Assembly: GCA_037447605.1 (NCBI GenBank) | Contig: CM074804.1 | Coordinates: 6,675,948 to 6,739,947 of the forward strand | DNA: 64,000 nucleotides | From: Zygnema circumcarinatum | Lineage: Eukaryota > Streptophyta > Zygnematophyceae > Zygnematales > Zygnemataceae | Reading direction: 5' to 3' | In this document: positions 18,843 through 29,370 of the stretch, in pieces | Layout: every line of letters begins with the position of its first letter | Numbering within the stretch: position 1 is the first letter of the stretch | Notes under the pieces: generated by a model | Told to the model about the DNA's origin: nothing | Databases searched by the model: none | What the model saw: the letters and a program-made list of their open reading frames with translations, nothing else | Position numbers and translations under genes: made by a program

Positions 18843-18865
18843 CCCCAGCCAACCGCTGGCTGGGG
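18843..18865. repeat. Short perfect hairpin
   Basis: CCCCAGCCA, a five-base loop, then TGGCTGGGG: a perfect 9-bp stem. Confidence 0.8.
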
Positions 18866-19303
18866 TGAGTTTCCAAAATACCACCTTTATCTAAGTTGTG
18901 TCCTGTTTTCCCTCTGCTGTCACTATGCCAAGCCCCTATCTTGCTCTATCCTGCCTTGCATTACTCTCAATGACCAATGATCACTAGAAGCCTAGCTAAG
19001 AGAATAGCCGAGGAGAGGACAGGGGAAGAGAGCCCCCAAGGAAGGGCTCTTTGCGCATCGAGTCCAGCCGCCGGTGGGAACGTCTTCAGAATCCCTACGA
19101 CTTCCGCTGCGCGTACCTCTGAATCTCCCGGATCCTGGCTCTATGCTGCAGGCAGACCCACAGAACCAACCCAACCCTTCATTAGTTTCAGCACGGACGC
19201 GCGAGTGGCCGTACAGCACCTGCAACTAGCTCAGCAGTCTTCTCTTAACCCCACTTATCTTGTGCTACACCCTCGACCGTGCCCCCAACCCTACCTAGCA
19301 CTC

Positions 19304-19357
19304 GTTCCAACCATTGGAACCAATGGTTCGCAACCATTGCCAATGGTTGATCCAATG
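19304..19357. repeat. AACCATTGG/CCAATGGTT inverted-word repeat, copy 2
   Basis: Five alternating AACCATTGG-type and CCAATGGTT-type words in about 50 bases. Read on the minus strand, it resembles the block at 4959-5030 (ATTGGATCA followed by CATTGGCA), so the two loci look like copies of one dispersed element. Confidence 0.6.
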
Positions 19358-19894
19358 GTCCGACATGTACCGTACGGTATGCGGAAATTCGTAAAATTGG
19401 CCCTCTGAATTGCAAAGTTCGTAAGAGCTTAGTATTTTCTGAATTGCGGAATTCGAATCAAATTTTCCGACATGGGAAACGCGCAACGGCCGGAATCGCG
19501 CGCAGCCACGTGGCCGACGATGTCCCGCGCTGTGCTGCTGCCACGTTGGCGCGCAGCCAACGACCGATTGCCGCCGAGCGCGCGCCAGCCACGTGACGAC
19601 CGCTGATTGGAAGAACCCGCCAGTTCTGACGGAACCCCCTCTTTTTCACGTAAAACGCGCCACGTCGCCACGTCCGACGTGGCGCGCTTTACAAAATGCT
19701 CGTCGGCTTTTTCAAATTTTGAAATAATTGTTTTTGTCTCAAAGACCCCGGCTGCGCCTTCCGTCCGTACGGCCTGGTATGGGCGCGAGAGGACGGCCTC
19801 GGGGCGCTGCCTGCATCGCGCGTCCCTGCGCGGGAGGGAGGGCCCACTGCTGCAAGGGGAGGGAGGGAAGGAGGGAGGTCGGTCAATTGTGGCC

Positions 19895-21163
19895 ATGGGG
19901 GAAAGGGAAAGGGAGGATGCTTCCGTCCCATGGGAGGGATTCCGCTTGGCAATGGATGGCTCCTCCCTTATTCCGGGACTTCCAAACGAGCTCGCCATGG
20001 AGTGTCTGCTGCGCACATCTCGGTTCACACAGACGACATCCATGCCGCTTGTTTGCAAGGGATGGCGCTCCTTGCTGACATCCAGACTGATTTACAAGCT
20101 GAGGGAAGAGGCGGGGATTGCAGAGGAGTATCTTTATGTGAGGACAGAGGGCGGAGTTGATGGGAAGGGGAGGTGGAAAGCTTTTGATTCTCAGGCCGCT
20201 AAGTGGCGGACAATCAAAGAAATGCCAGGAGTGCCTTCTGGTGTGGATTTGGTAGACTTTGCTTCCGTTGTCATCGGTACGAGGCTTTTGGTTATCGGAG
20301 GGACCTACATGAATTGTCGGCGTGAAGCAGTGCGCTATAAACTGGAGAGTGTGAGCCATTTGCTGGGAGCAACAAGAGAAGTTCGAGCATACGACGCCGT
20401 TTCAAACCTGTGGGAAAATTTGGCGCCTATGCATAAATCCCGTTGTAATTTTTCGTGTGGTATGCTGCCCGACGGCAGAATATATGTCGCAGGTGGATAT
20501 GCAAAGCAGGACATGGACGATGCTGAATGCTACGACCCCAAAAGCGACACGTGGCACCAGCTGCCCCCCATGACTGCAACACATTGGCGAAGTATAACTG
20601 GTGTCTTTGGCAACCGTTTCTGTGTGATTGGGGGGCGAATAGGAGGAACTGCGCGATCATTTCGAACTAATCAGAAGGTGAAAGCTGACGTTTGGAATCC
20701 TGACAAGCACCTTTGGCTCTCGCAAAATCTGTGGCTTGAGAGTGAAGTGTGTTTGCGACAGGTGGTCAGCCATGGCGGCGTTCTGGTTGCTGCAGATTTG
20801 CAGAGGCAGAAGTTATGTATTGTTGAAGTCAGGGAGAACGGAGACTATCACCTCGAAGTTATAGGTGCTATTCCAGCTCCTGAGGGTTTGATTAGGCTGA
20901 ACTTTAAAATTGTCAGCTTTCTTGGCGAATTGTGGGTAGTTGGGGGGACATTGACTTCCCTGCCATACGTAGAGACAACCCCATATTCTGTTGCGGTCGA
21001 TTTCAGTTTGCACAAGAACACGTTGACAGCTGATTGTTGTGGCACTTTACTTGAGTCAACTGGAGTAAAGTCGAGTTCTAATGCCACTCACTATTGTATG
21101 CGGTCTATAGCAATGGAAGACTTAGCTGGACGAGTGAGTGGATGTGTCGCGATTGCCATTTAA
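19895..21163 (+). CDS. F-box/kelch-repeat protein
   Basis: A single open frame of 422 codons from the ATG at 19895 (GGCCATGG context); a second ATG at 19952 would remove 19 residues. The frame stays open upstream to 19607, but that part is GC-rich promoter DNA. F-box proteins dock substrates onto SCF ubiquitin ligases. Residues about 25-65 fit an F-box (IPGLPNELAMECLLR, then PLVCKGWRSLL). From about 110 onward there are kelch blades with the double-Gly and spaced Tyr/Trp pattern (LLVIGG, IYVAGGY with YDPKSDTW, FCVIGG, LWVVGG). The plant-type F-box plus kelch order is clear, but the substrate cannot be predicted. No intron is needed, unlike most neighbours. Confidence 0.9.
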   Translation: MGEREREDASVPWEGFRLAMDGSSLIPGLPNELAMECLLRTSRFTQTTSMPLVCKGWRSLLTSRLIYKLREEAGIAEEYLYVRTEGGVDGKGRWKAFDSQAAKWRTIKEMPGVPSGVDLVDFASVVIGTRLLVIGGTYMNCRREAVRYKLESVSHLLGATREVRAYDAVSNLWENLAPMHKSRCNFSCGMLPDGRIYVAGGYAKQDMDDAECYDPKSDTWHQLPPMTATHWRSITGVFGNRFCVIGGRIGGTARSFRTNQKVKADVWNPDKHLWLSQNLWLESEVCLRQVVSHGGVLVAADLQRQKLCIVEVRENGDYHLEVIGAIPAPEGLIRLNFKIVSFLGELWVVGGTLTSLPYVETTPYSVAVDFSLHKNTLTADCCGTLLESTGVKSSSNATHYCMRSIAMEDLAGRVSGCVAIAI

Positions 21164-21775
21164 AGGACACGGCATGTTCAGAGCAGCGCTAGAGGTTATA
21201 TATTGTAGAATCGCGTTGTATACGGTAAATATGTGTGTTTTGTCGTTAATTGCTGGTGTATATTGTAAACAAGTTGTTGTATGTTGTAAGCAGGGGCTGT
21301 CTATATTGTCACTATGACCAAAATCCACTTTTTCCCTCACTGACCTTGTGTAAACCTTTCTGCATCTTTCCTAGGACTCTGCATTGGTCCTTCGCAGCCT
21401 GTTGTGCACTGGCAGGCCCTGAAGTCAACCGAGATACTGCGTACACCTGTCCGTGACGCGTGTTAGACAGCGTCATGCAATTGTCTGGAAAACGAAGGGA
21501 AAAGCCGTATGCTGCGACATGAGAATTGAATGGTCCATACTCGACCCTCCATTGATAACTGTGAACTGATCCGCAGGTTCTGAAGAGACAAAATGATGTT
21601 CCACATCCGGCAAAGTGCCAGTACAAATCTGCAACAAACGTTCAGGCGTTGAAATAAACAAACCGGAGGTTCCATGGTTTTAGAATCCCCTAAACCCACT
21701 TCAGTTTCTATTTTTACAAGTTGAATTATCTTAAACGAGTTGCACATGAAGACTTCGCATCTTGTCGACAGATGC
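21164..21775. other. Convergent 3' region of the F-box and DUF3067 genes
   Basis: AT-rich 3' UTR-like sequence with TGTA-rich words (21190-21300). Short frames on both strands have no support. Confidence 0.5.
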
Positions 21776-23917
21776 TCAAAAATGGTCCATCCATTCTTTG
21801 CCGCGCTTGTCCCCGCGAGCAATGTCGAGGGGAATGGACACCGCCTTTGCACCTCCACCCCCCGTGTACCCGGGCCGCTGCCTCGTAGTCATTACAACCT
21901 CCCTGACCCTGCATACCGTCACAAAGGCGCGCACAGTCAGCATTACAGCAGTCCTGCCTCGTGCATGCGCCAGATCTGATCATCGGTACATTGTACTGCA
22001 ATTCGTTTCCATCTCCAAAACGGCCTTGTCAGCCATTGTCATACCTGTTCGCAACACCCCAGATGTTGAGAAACTCCGCAACAGCATCCAATTGCTCAAG
22101 GTACATCTCCTCCTGTGGCCATTACAATGACCAATGAAACTAGAATGTCAACACACATGTCATGTTTCTTCTTTTCTATTTAGAAAAAAAGAAACAAAAA
22201 GGTGAAAAAAAACGAACAACCCAGGAGTGCCGTTCATAAAGGAACAGCAAAGGAGACCTTAAAAACACACAGCTTGTATAATTGCATTGCTCGCATTGCT
22301 TCATGAAATCAGGCCTGAATTAATGCAAGTAACAAAACCTTACTGTCAAATGAAAGGATTTCTGCTCCAAGAACTTCCACATGATCTGCGCAGACAATTA
22401 TTCTCAATTAGAAAAAAAAGGCAGTGTCCCTCCTGATGTGCATTAAATTCTTGTCAGACACGACGTAGAACTTTCGTAACTCTTCCAGTAATAGCGTGGA
22501 AAATGAACTTTTCTTTACAGAAAGTGAAAAAGGACGGTGTCCATTCGCCGCAGTTTTCTCTCACAGTTGCAAGGGTCAGCCAAAGATAACACCTTCCGCT
22601 AACTCCCACGTGTAATTAAAAGAACTAAATGGTAAGTTAGTTCGTTTCATTGCTTTGTCTCACTGCTTCCCAGTAAGCTTTCAATCGGCTTAAGTTTGCT
22701 TTTCTGACCTTCTTCGTTTCCTTACACTGGTGCCAATTACCTGCAAGTAAACTCTGTTGTTGAATTTGCATAGACGGACATCATAGGAGCGTCCATATTT
22801 CGTCAACAGCAACTCCCTGCAAATCAAAGAACGTCGTCAGTTAGACCTGTTATTATTCCTGCTGTCAGCAATGCGTACAGTACCTTGACGACCTCTCCTG
22901 ACATCAGGGATGCGACAGCTGCTTCCGGTTATGCCATCGAAACACATATAAAACGAAATTAACACTTCATATCAATTTCGCACATTGAACCTTTAGCGCC
23001 TTCACTATTCCCATTGCAGAAATTAATGCTTAATAAACGAAGCAACGTCAGCTGAGCGAAGAAGCAGAACACGTTCAAAACCAAAGACTTTCATAGAAAT
23101 CCAGAAGAAACGATCCTCCCCTTGGCTATTGTTCTTACGTTAGACTTGAAACAAATAACGGGGAAAGAAGGAGCACGAAAGTGAGTGAGAAATAGAAGAA
23201 CGGAATGACAGCAAGTAACGGGAGAAGGTGAAAGGTAACACAGTCGGGGGGACGGTGGTCATTGGATGAGCGGATGTAGGGGGACAGAAAGGAGTCAGGA
23301 CTTCAACGTCTGGACAGAAACCTAAAGGATAGTGGCAGAAAAAGAAGGATTACAATGGGTGAACCTCGTGGACGGAGTAAGTGAACACTCCGCTTCCTCT
23401 CCGCCCCTTTTTCGGACAAGCCCACAAGGTTAAGATTGTGCAGAAGACGTCAAGTCGAATACCTTATTTGCGGGCCTGTAATCCGCGGGGTGGATTCCAA
23501 GGACGTTTCCAATCGCCGCCTAGCCTCTGAAATTTCCCCGCTTTCTCCAATCCCACCACACATATCGTCCGACTCTGAGTCTGCCATATCCCCTGTCAGC
23601 GAAGCCTTCACACTTAGATACCCCAAGAGCATTACTCGCCTCCCAGTACTGCATCTCCCTATCGACAAGTCACCCCCAAAACTCCCTTTCACGACGTTAC
23701 TTGCCAAATTTCTGGGCAATTCATCCCGCGATGCGAGGCTGTAGCGAAAATGGCTGCATGCCATGCCACTGGAGGAGGACACAGCTGCCAGGCCCGGAAA
23801 ATTTCGAGCGTCGCAAGACTGCTTCCCGCGATGCGGCGTGACATCTGGCACGGAAAAGAAGAGAGACGAGGGCTCTGCGACTCGAAGCGCAACAGCGGGT
23901 GCGCATGCGGCGTGCAT
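21776..23917 (-). CDS. Chloroplast DUF3067 family protein (5' end unresolved)
   Basis: The phased 3' exons are 22741-22812, 22344-22385, 22045-22112 and 21776-21908, preceded by an exon ending at 22884 that contains an ATG at 22904. From that ATG the core is 111 residues, similar in length to cyanobacterial DUF3067 proteins. Family blocks are clear: LLLTKYGRSYDVRL, VMWKFLEQKSF-type (IMWKFLEQKSFHLT), LEQLDAVAEFLNIWGV and the C-terminal KAVSIPLDI. The function is unknown; the family is conserved in cyanobacteria and plastids. An open frame at 23450-23917 rich in Ser/Arg probably encodes the transit peptide. Its best donor (near 23456, phase 2) does not fit the phases available at the 22884 exon, so another small exon or a different donor is needed. 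Confidence 0.78.
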
Positions 23918-24573
23918 CGTTCAGTGGGCGAAGGAGATGCTGCAACCGCCCGCACCGTTAGCAGGCGTCACGGCCACTCCTGGGCGAGCACCGGCGGCCT
24001 CCTTGCAGGTGCGGCGCCATGGCCCTCTCTCTCTCTCTCTGCCCGCCCGTCTGCCACAGGTCGAGGCCGCCACGAGCAGCAGCCGAGCGCCACGTGGCGC
24101 CCGCGCGCACGCGCGAGGTCCCAGCGCCGCCGCTCGCCCGCCTGAGCTCGGGCCTCGCCGGGCCACGCCGGGGGGGCGCTCGCTCGTGCGGGGACGGACA
24201 CGTGGACTAACATTGCGAATCACGTGGCGACACGTGGCGGAGACGCTGATCGAGCCCCGAGTGCCTGTTGGGACACGAGCGGCCCGCGGTACGGTATGTC
24301 CTGTTTTCATGCGGCGCTGTGCGACACAGTTGGATTGAGCGTCAAACGACGCATATATGCGGTCGCCGGTGACCAAGAGCGTGATTCCATGTGTTGACTG
24401 TACGGAGATCCTGCGAGCGGGTGGAGGAGCTTGGCCTTGCAGGCAGGAAGCGCAGGGTGGTCTCGGCTGGTGGAAGGGGGAAGGAAGGAAACCCTCACCC
24501 TAATCTGCGGGGGGACGCTGTTTTGTTCTCTCTTTATCCCGCAAGAAGCAAAGACGAGTTGAAGGAGAACGCC
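22905..24573. promoter_or_regulatory. DUF3067 5' introns and divergent promoter shared with the NDUFA3-like gene
   Basis: The left part is AT-rich intron. The stretch from about 23920 to 24480 is GC-rich, with G-box palindromes: CGCCACGTGGCG near 24090, ACACGTGGAC near 24199, and TCACGTGGCGACACGTGGCG at about 24221-24240. The two genes diverge from here. Confidence 0.5.
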
Positions 24574-26208
24574 ATGGCATTCGCAGCCTCCGTACGCAAT
24601 GCATTCATTCAGGAGCCCGTCATTTGCTGGTCGTTGCTCATTGCCTCCGTAGGTAAGCGCATCTGAAGGGCTTCCTGGTGAATGGAAAAGAAAAGGGTAT
24701 TATGCTCGAATACATTGGTGAGGAGAGGGAGGGGAGTTTGAGTTTTTCGGAATAGAGTCAGAGAAAGAAGAGGGAAGTGCTAGACCAGTTCAGAGGCAAC
24801 AGCAACAGATTGTCGTTCGTTTGCACTACACGACTCGTGGAAGGCTTCGAAATGAAAAAAAGGAAAGTGAGCCGGGGGAATAGCCTAGAATGGGATTCGG
24901 ACATACAATAGCTACTGGAAGTAACAATGAAATCAATGAATAAAGTTCATGAGGATACCTTGTCAATCAGGCATTCTCGGGTGTCAACTCAGTAGGAAAG
25001 TTTCGAAGAGAAATCCAGTGTTCTTCTCGCTTGCGGTACTCCTGCTATTTTTAAACACACCATTTCATCGGACGAACTACGGTTGTACCACTGCAAAGTC
25101 TGCAGTTATTGTACTTGTTTTTTTAAGCAGGATAACCAGAGCCTGTTTGTCCTGACAAGCATTGCCTCAGGAGTTGAACTGCAATGAGCTTACATTTTTT
25201 GATCCCTTGTCTTAATTGGCAGGGCTTATCCTTCCTGCTGTCGTACCTCCGCTTAGAGAACGATGGGCTGTGAAGCCTATCCCTCCTCCAAAAGCTTCTG
25301 AGGTACGGCGAGTAATTTTCCTCTTTGATTCTGCACAAATCTCAGTTTCAAAAGCAAACAACTGAGCAGTTCGTGTTAAGAGGTCTTTTGTTTTTCTGGG
25401 ACGAGCCAGCCATTCTGACCTTACTATCTTTATCTTAAACATTTGGAACTTGACATTTACAGTAGTAATTGTTTAAGACCATTCGAGCCTTTTCAATCCC
25501 ATCACGAACTGGTAAACTTTGTGATATCTTGCTTGATTTTGTATTATGAGAGACAAGTCAATTCCAATAATTTACGTGATTGAACAGCGGCTGCAGTGAG
25601 CAATGTTGAAACGAAAAGATTTAATGATTTGTTGAAGTGCCTTTCTTTGTAAATAATCATTCATGAATGAACTGCATTAAATGATGGTGATGACGCACCA
25701 TTTTTTAAGGCAGTCTTTTTCTATTGACTTTGTTATCTTTACTCTGCATAATTGCTGCAATCGGAACCATTTTAGAAAACCTCCAAAGAGTTGAAGTTTG
25801 CTTCGTGATAATAACGCCACCTTCTAGACTCTCATGTTGATTTGTATTGTGTGATTACTAATTTCTCTGGACCCACATTATGTAATCTCCCCATGACTTT
25901 GTCTGTGCTCTTGACTAGGATCGTTGTGCTTTACAAAAGCTATCGAATGTGATGGCTTGTGGATACAGTTAGCCCGTATTGCCTGCTTTTTGTTCCTTTG
26001 TTTTGCTTCAAGATATAAGAATGCCTTTCTGGATGTACAGGCAGCTTGCTTTTGGTTAATCACTTAGTTGCCATGAAATTTCTTTATTTGGAAATGGATG
26101 CTTTTTTTTGAGGTTATGTGTTAGCTTCCGCCGTCCAACTGTGGGCTTCTGTTGCTCAATTTCCCTGTGCAGGTGGTTGCTGCAATGTCAGGGAAGAGAA
26201 GCAGCTGA
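24574..26208 (+). CDS. NDUFA3-like (B9-type) subunit of mitochondrial complex I
   Basis: Three exons (24574-24652, 25223-25302, 26173-26208) close in phase to 64 residues. The protein starts MAFAASVRNAFIQEPVICWS, has one hydrophobic segment at about residues 17-38, and is followed by a Pro-rich stretch (KPIPPPKASE) and a basic tail. Length, single membrane segment and the start pattern fit the small plant complex I subunit related to NDUFA3. NDUFA3 is an accessory subunit of the membrane arm with no catalytic residues. The ATG is in a GCCATGG context. The assignment rests on recall of the plant family, so other single-span mitochondrial proteins are possible. It is divergent from the DUF3067 gene. 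Confidence 0.7.
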
Positions 26209-27268
26209 TGTCCTACTACTGCATTAGGGTGGATGTACTGAAGGCACGATGGACCTATGTATCGGCAGCAACTAAAATAGCAGGGGAAGGCCTCTTTAAG
26301 GAACAGGATTGGAGGGAAATATAGGGGTGAAATTGGATTGAGGCATCCATCACAACTGCCGGACCACACAGGTACTCTAGCATTAAAATGGTGCTCATTG
26401 GAGTCTTCATATGTAGGTTCATAGAGGTTAGGAGAAAGGGTGGTTCTTCCATTCGCGAGAAAAAGTTGTTTGTCGAGGTTGAATATTGTGAGTTTTCTTG
26501 TGTTCTTGTAGCATGAATTCCCTTGTCACGACAGTCTCTCTATCGGTATTTTGGATTGTGCCAGTTAACGCCAAACCGGGAGAATGATTACAGTGCCCTA
26601 AATATTGTCAGTACGTCTTGGCCATTTCTTCTAACAAATTGATTCGAGATCAACTTGCACGGTTGTGAAGGGAATCACATTGAATGTGTTGAAGTCCTCA
26701 ACAGTGGCGGTTTTCTCCTCAATCTTCTAGTGAACATTTACAACTCTGTAACTCTCTCTCGCTTACATTTTGCAGAGTTGCAAATGTGGTATGGTAAAAT
26801 CCGATCCCACTTCTAACATGGGACTGCTTGCCTTAAGAAAATATAACTGCAACTCTTTCGTCCAGCTGTACTCAAAGACAATGACGAAGACAGTGGAAGA
26901 TTCCACTAGGCACAGTTATTGCTTATTATTGCTGTACAACTCAGATTCTACAGATACGTGAACTATTGTGACTCGCAGCTGAGACACTGCATTAATGGTA
27001 AGGCTTAATTGTCTTCAATTAAGCAGACACCGACACCGACAGACACCGACACTGCAACTACAAATGGTTTCGATTCAGGAACTGCCCATTTCTGCTGCTC
27101 TATGTAAATGCTCACCATAGGAAAGCAGCAAGAAAATCTTTTACTACTACCATTAGCCCTAATCAGCCTCCGCATTCAAACCTACCACTAATTCTGCAAA
27201 ACTATATTCCGCTTCAAACCTCCACAGACAAAAAAAAGCTTCCTGTTTTTGGGTGGATTATTGCTTTG
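26209..27268. other. Convergent 3' region of the NDUFA3-like and FMC1-like genes
   Basis: AT-rich with no gene seen. A small hairpin (CTTAATTG/CAATTAAG) near 27004-27024 is followed directly by an imperfect GACACC repeat (27026-27054). Confidence 0.5.
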
Positions 27269-27772
27269 TCATTGGCTGTACTGGGAATGGTCCAACTCCT
27301 GAGGCAGTCTCAAGCCCACACGATCAGCGGTGCTTCGTAATCTTTCAGCTTGCTCTGCTGTTCGATCAATGCCAATGTTGTACGACATCAGGAGCTCCTG
27401 ATTTCCCCAATCGCACCAGAAAACATGGTGAAAACGTGCATCAATCAAGCTTAACGCAGGCAAAAGATCAAAAAACAAGGGTGGGAAACCAGCCATATTC
27501 AAAGCGTTATTCTTATTCTATGAAAAAGGAAGTCGTCTCACTTTCGAAAAAAGACTCACCTGCTGTTCATGCACCGCATTGGCCAGAAAGGCATAGTCAT
27601 TAGCAAGCAGCACAGCTCTCTTCCTTTCTTCAACCGATAAGGCTGCTGAGTTTGCTCTCTGTTTGAATACGGACGCTGCGTGCATCCGCAGGCTTCGACT
27701 CTCCGGACTGTGTGCTACATTTTTCCGCAGCGCCTGAAGGAATGCCCGATACACCGCCCTAACTTCTGCCAT
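27269..27772 (-). CDS. FMC1: FMC1-like LYR-motif protein (complex V assembly)
   Basis: Two exons (27560-27772 and 27269-27397) join in phase 0 to 113 residues, close to human FMC1. Human FMC1 is a small LYR-family protein needed for assembly of the F1 part of ATP synthase. The N-terminus VRAVYRAFLQALRK carries a degenerate LYR helix. Exon 2 ends with VGLRLP, which matches the VGLKLP ending block I recall for human FMC1, preceded by a similar basic/Glu-rich helix. The frame is open upstream to 27850, but the ATG at 27772 gives the expected N-terminus. Another LYR protein is the main alternative. Confidence 0.7.
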
Positions 27773-29370
27773 TGTGATGTAATGGTCACGCTTCCTACAC
27801 CTAGGCACCGCTTTTGGAGAAAATGACAATTCCTCCAGGCTATACTTCAAAATGAGTCCTTGCAGGGGCCGTGAAGCAGGTCACACGGGAGGAATCATGC
27901 AAGTGTGAGTTTTAGCGAGAGTAGAATAAAAATTCGAGTATGTCTGTCACGCAGAATCATGCGAATGGCAAGCCAGGGACCTGGCAAAACACTAATTCCG
28001 CTGATACTGCAAGAGCAATTCCACAGCGCGTTGACCCTCCCTGCACCTTTCTCAGATGCCTACGACTGATGGTGTCCCTTTAGTTTAAATGCAAGTGAAT
28101 GCGAATACCTTCTGAACTCCCTCCTTCCTCAATCTCCCCCAGACAGTCTTCCAGAGCTTTTACCTCCGTTCATTCCACTCGCCTAGTCCAGGCCGACCGT
28201 CCGCACTCAGGCCTCATTATCAACTCGCAAACAACGACTTCCATAAAATAATTTCACATCTGGTCCCATCCCCGAAACCACGAAACTTCACCTTGGCGGG
28301 AGACTCGTTCTCTCAGAGCGCCACGGGCAAACTTAATAAATTGTTTTTATACCACGGGCAGCTTGAAACAATCTCTTAAAATGTGTGTTTCTAAATTTCC
28401 ATTCGAGGCCCCTGCTCTGGCTCCCTGAGCCCTTCCGTTCCCTGCACTCGCCTCCTTGAGCTGCGGGCTGCAGGTTGCAGGTTGCAGGCTGCAGGCTGCA
28501 GGCTGCAGGCTGCGGGGAACCCTAGAAGCTCAGAGAGCCGCCGTTTACCCGCATCGCGAGCTCGCGTGCTGCATAGGCATATCCTAGGCGCAGGTTGTTG
28601 TGCTTCTGCCGGCTCTGCTTCTTCCCGACAAGGTAAAGTCTGCTATAACACTCGTCAGTGCCGACTTTGTGGTGTGAAAGACTTGCGGCAAGGTGGAGAT
28701 GATCGTGACGCCCCTTAATGTTTGGAGCGGCAATTCACTGTATGAGTAACAGGAGCGATACGTTGAGAGTTGGAACGGTCGCTTATGTTGGGAGATTCAC
28801 TGGACGACTACCTGGGATGTCATTTTAGGAAGGAGCGCATATTTGGCGACTCGAGGATTTCTGGATTCTGGTTGGACGGGAGGGAGACGGAAGAAAGTTG
28901 TTTGGGCGTCTTTGCATTTATTTGGTGATTTGTTGGAATGCTCTGCATACAAGTTAGCACACGCGGAACGGGGCCTGGAGTACGGGAGGGAGCGTGGAGC
29001 TGGTTAGGGAGCGCGTGGGAGCTGAGCTGGATGGAATTTCGGGAGAGCTAAGCTCAGTATTTTCTATCAGTTTTGGTTTGAATCCGTCTTCCTCAGTGGT
29101 TGAACGGTTTTAAGAGGCGTAACAGGCTAGTCATGGCTACTTCTCTGCTGTAGTATCATCTCACGTCACCCTCACCGTGTGCTGTCAGTGCGTCCTGCGA
29201 CGTGGTTCTCTTCCACTGTTGCCACTGGTCCCAACCGTTGGCCTAACTTTTTTTTGCGAAATTGTCTTGCTGACTGAACTGACAAGAGGCTGCTGAATTT
29301 TTGTTTTCTTGGATCTTACTGTGCATGCTTCGTAGACTGACATTTTTTTCGCGACAGATCGCAAGGCATC
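27773..29370. promoter_or_regulatory. Divergent promoter interval, FMC1-like and SR34
   Basis: No coding gene is supported. It holds a heptamer repeat at 28461-28515 and a purine-rich block (28860-29040). The last 300 bases are probably SR34 5' UTR. Confidence 0.5.
28461..28515. repeat. Tandem heptamer repeat (GCTGCAG-type), about 7 copies
   Basis: Consecutive GCTGCAG/GTTGCAG units; each unit contains a CTGCAG palindrome. Confidence 0.9.

Larger units (their letters stand above)
18200..19894. other. Intergenic spacer and F-box gene promoter
   Basis: No supported gene. It contains two (AG)n runs (18693-18714 and 18730-18752), a hairpin at 18843-18865, an AACCATTGG repeat copy at 19304-19357, and a promoter-like block with GCCACGTGGC at 19505-19514, GCCACGTGAC near 19589 and several CCACGTC words at 19660-19680. 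A GGGA-rich stretch precedes the F-box ATG. Confidence 0.5.
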
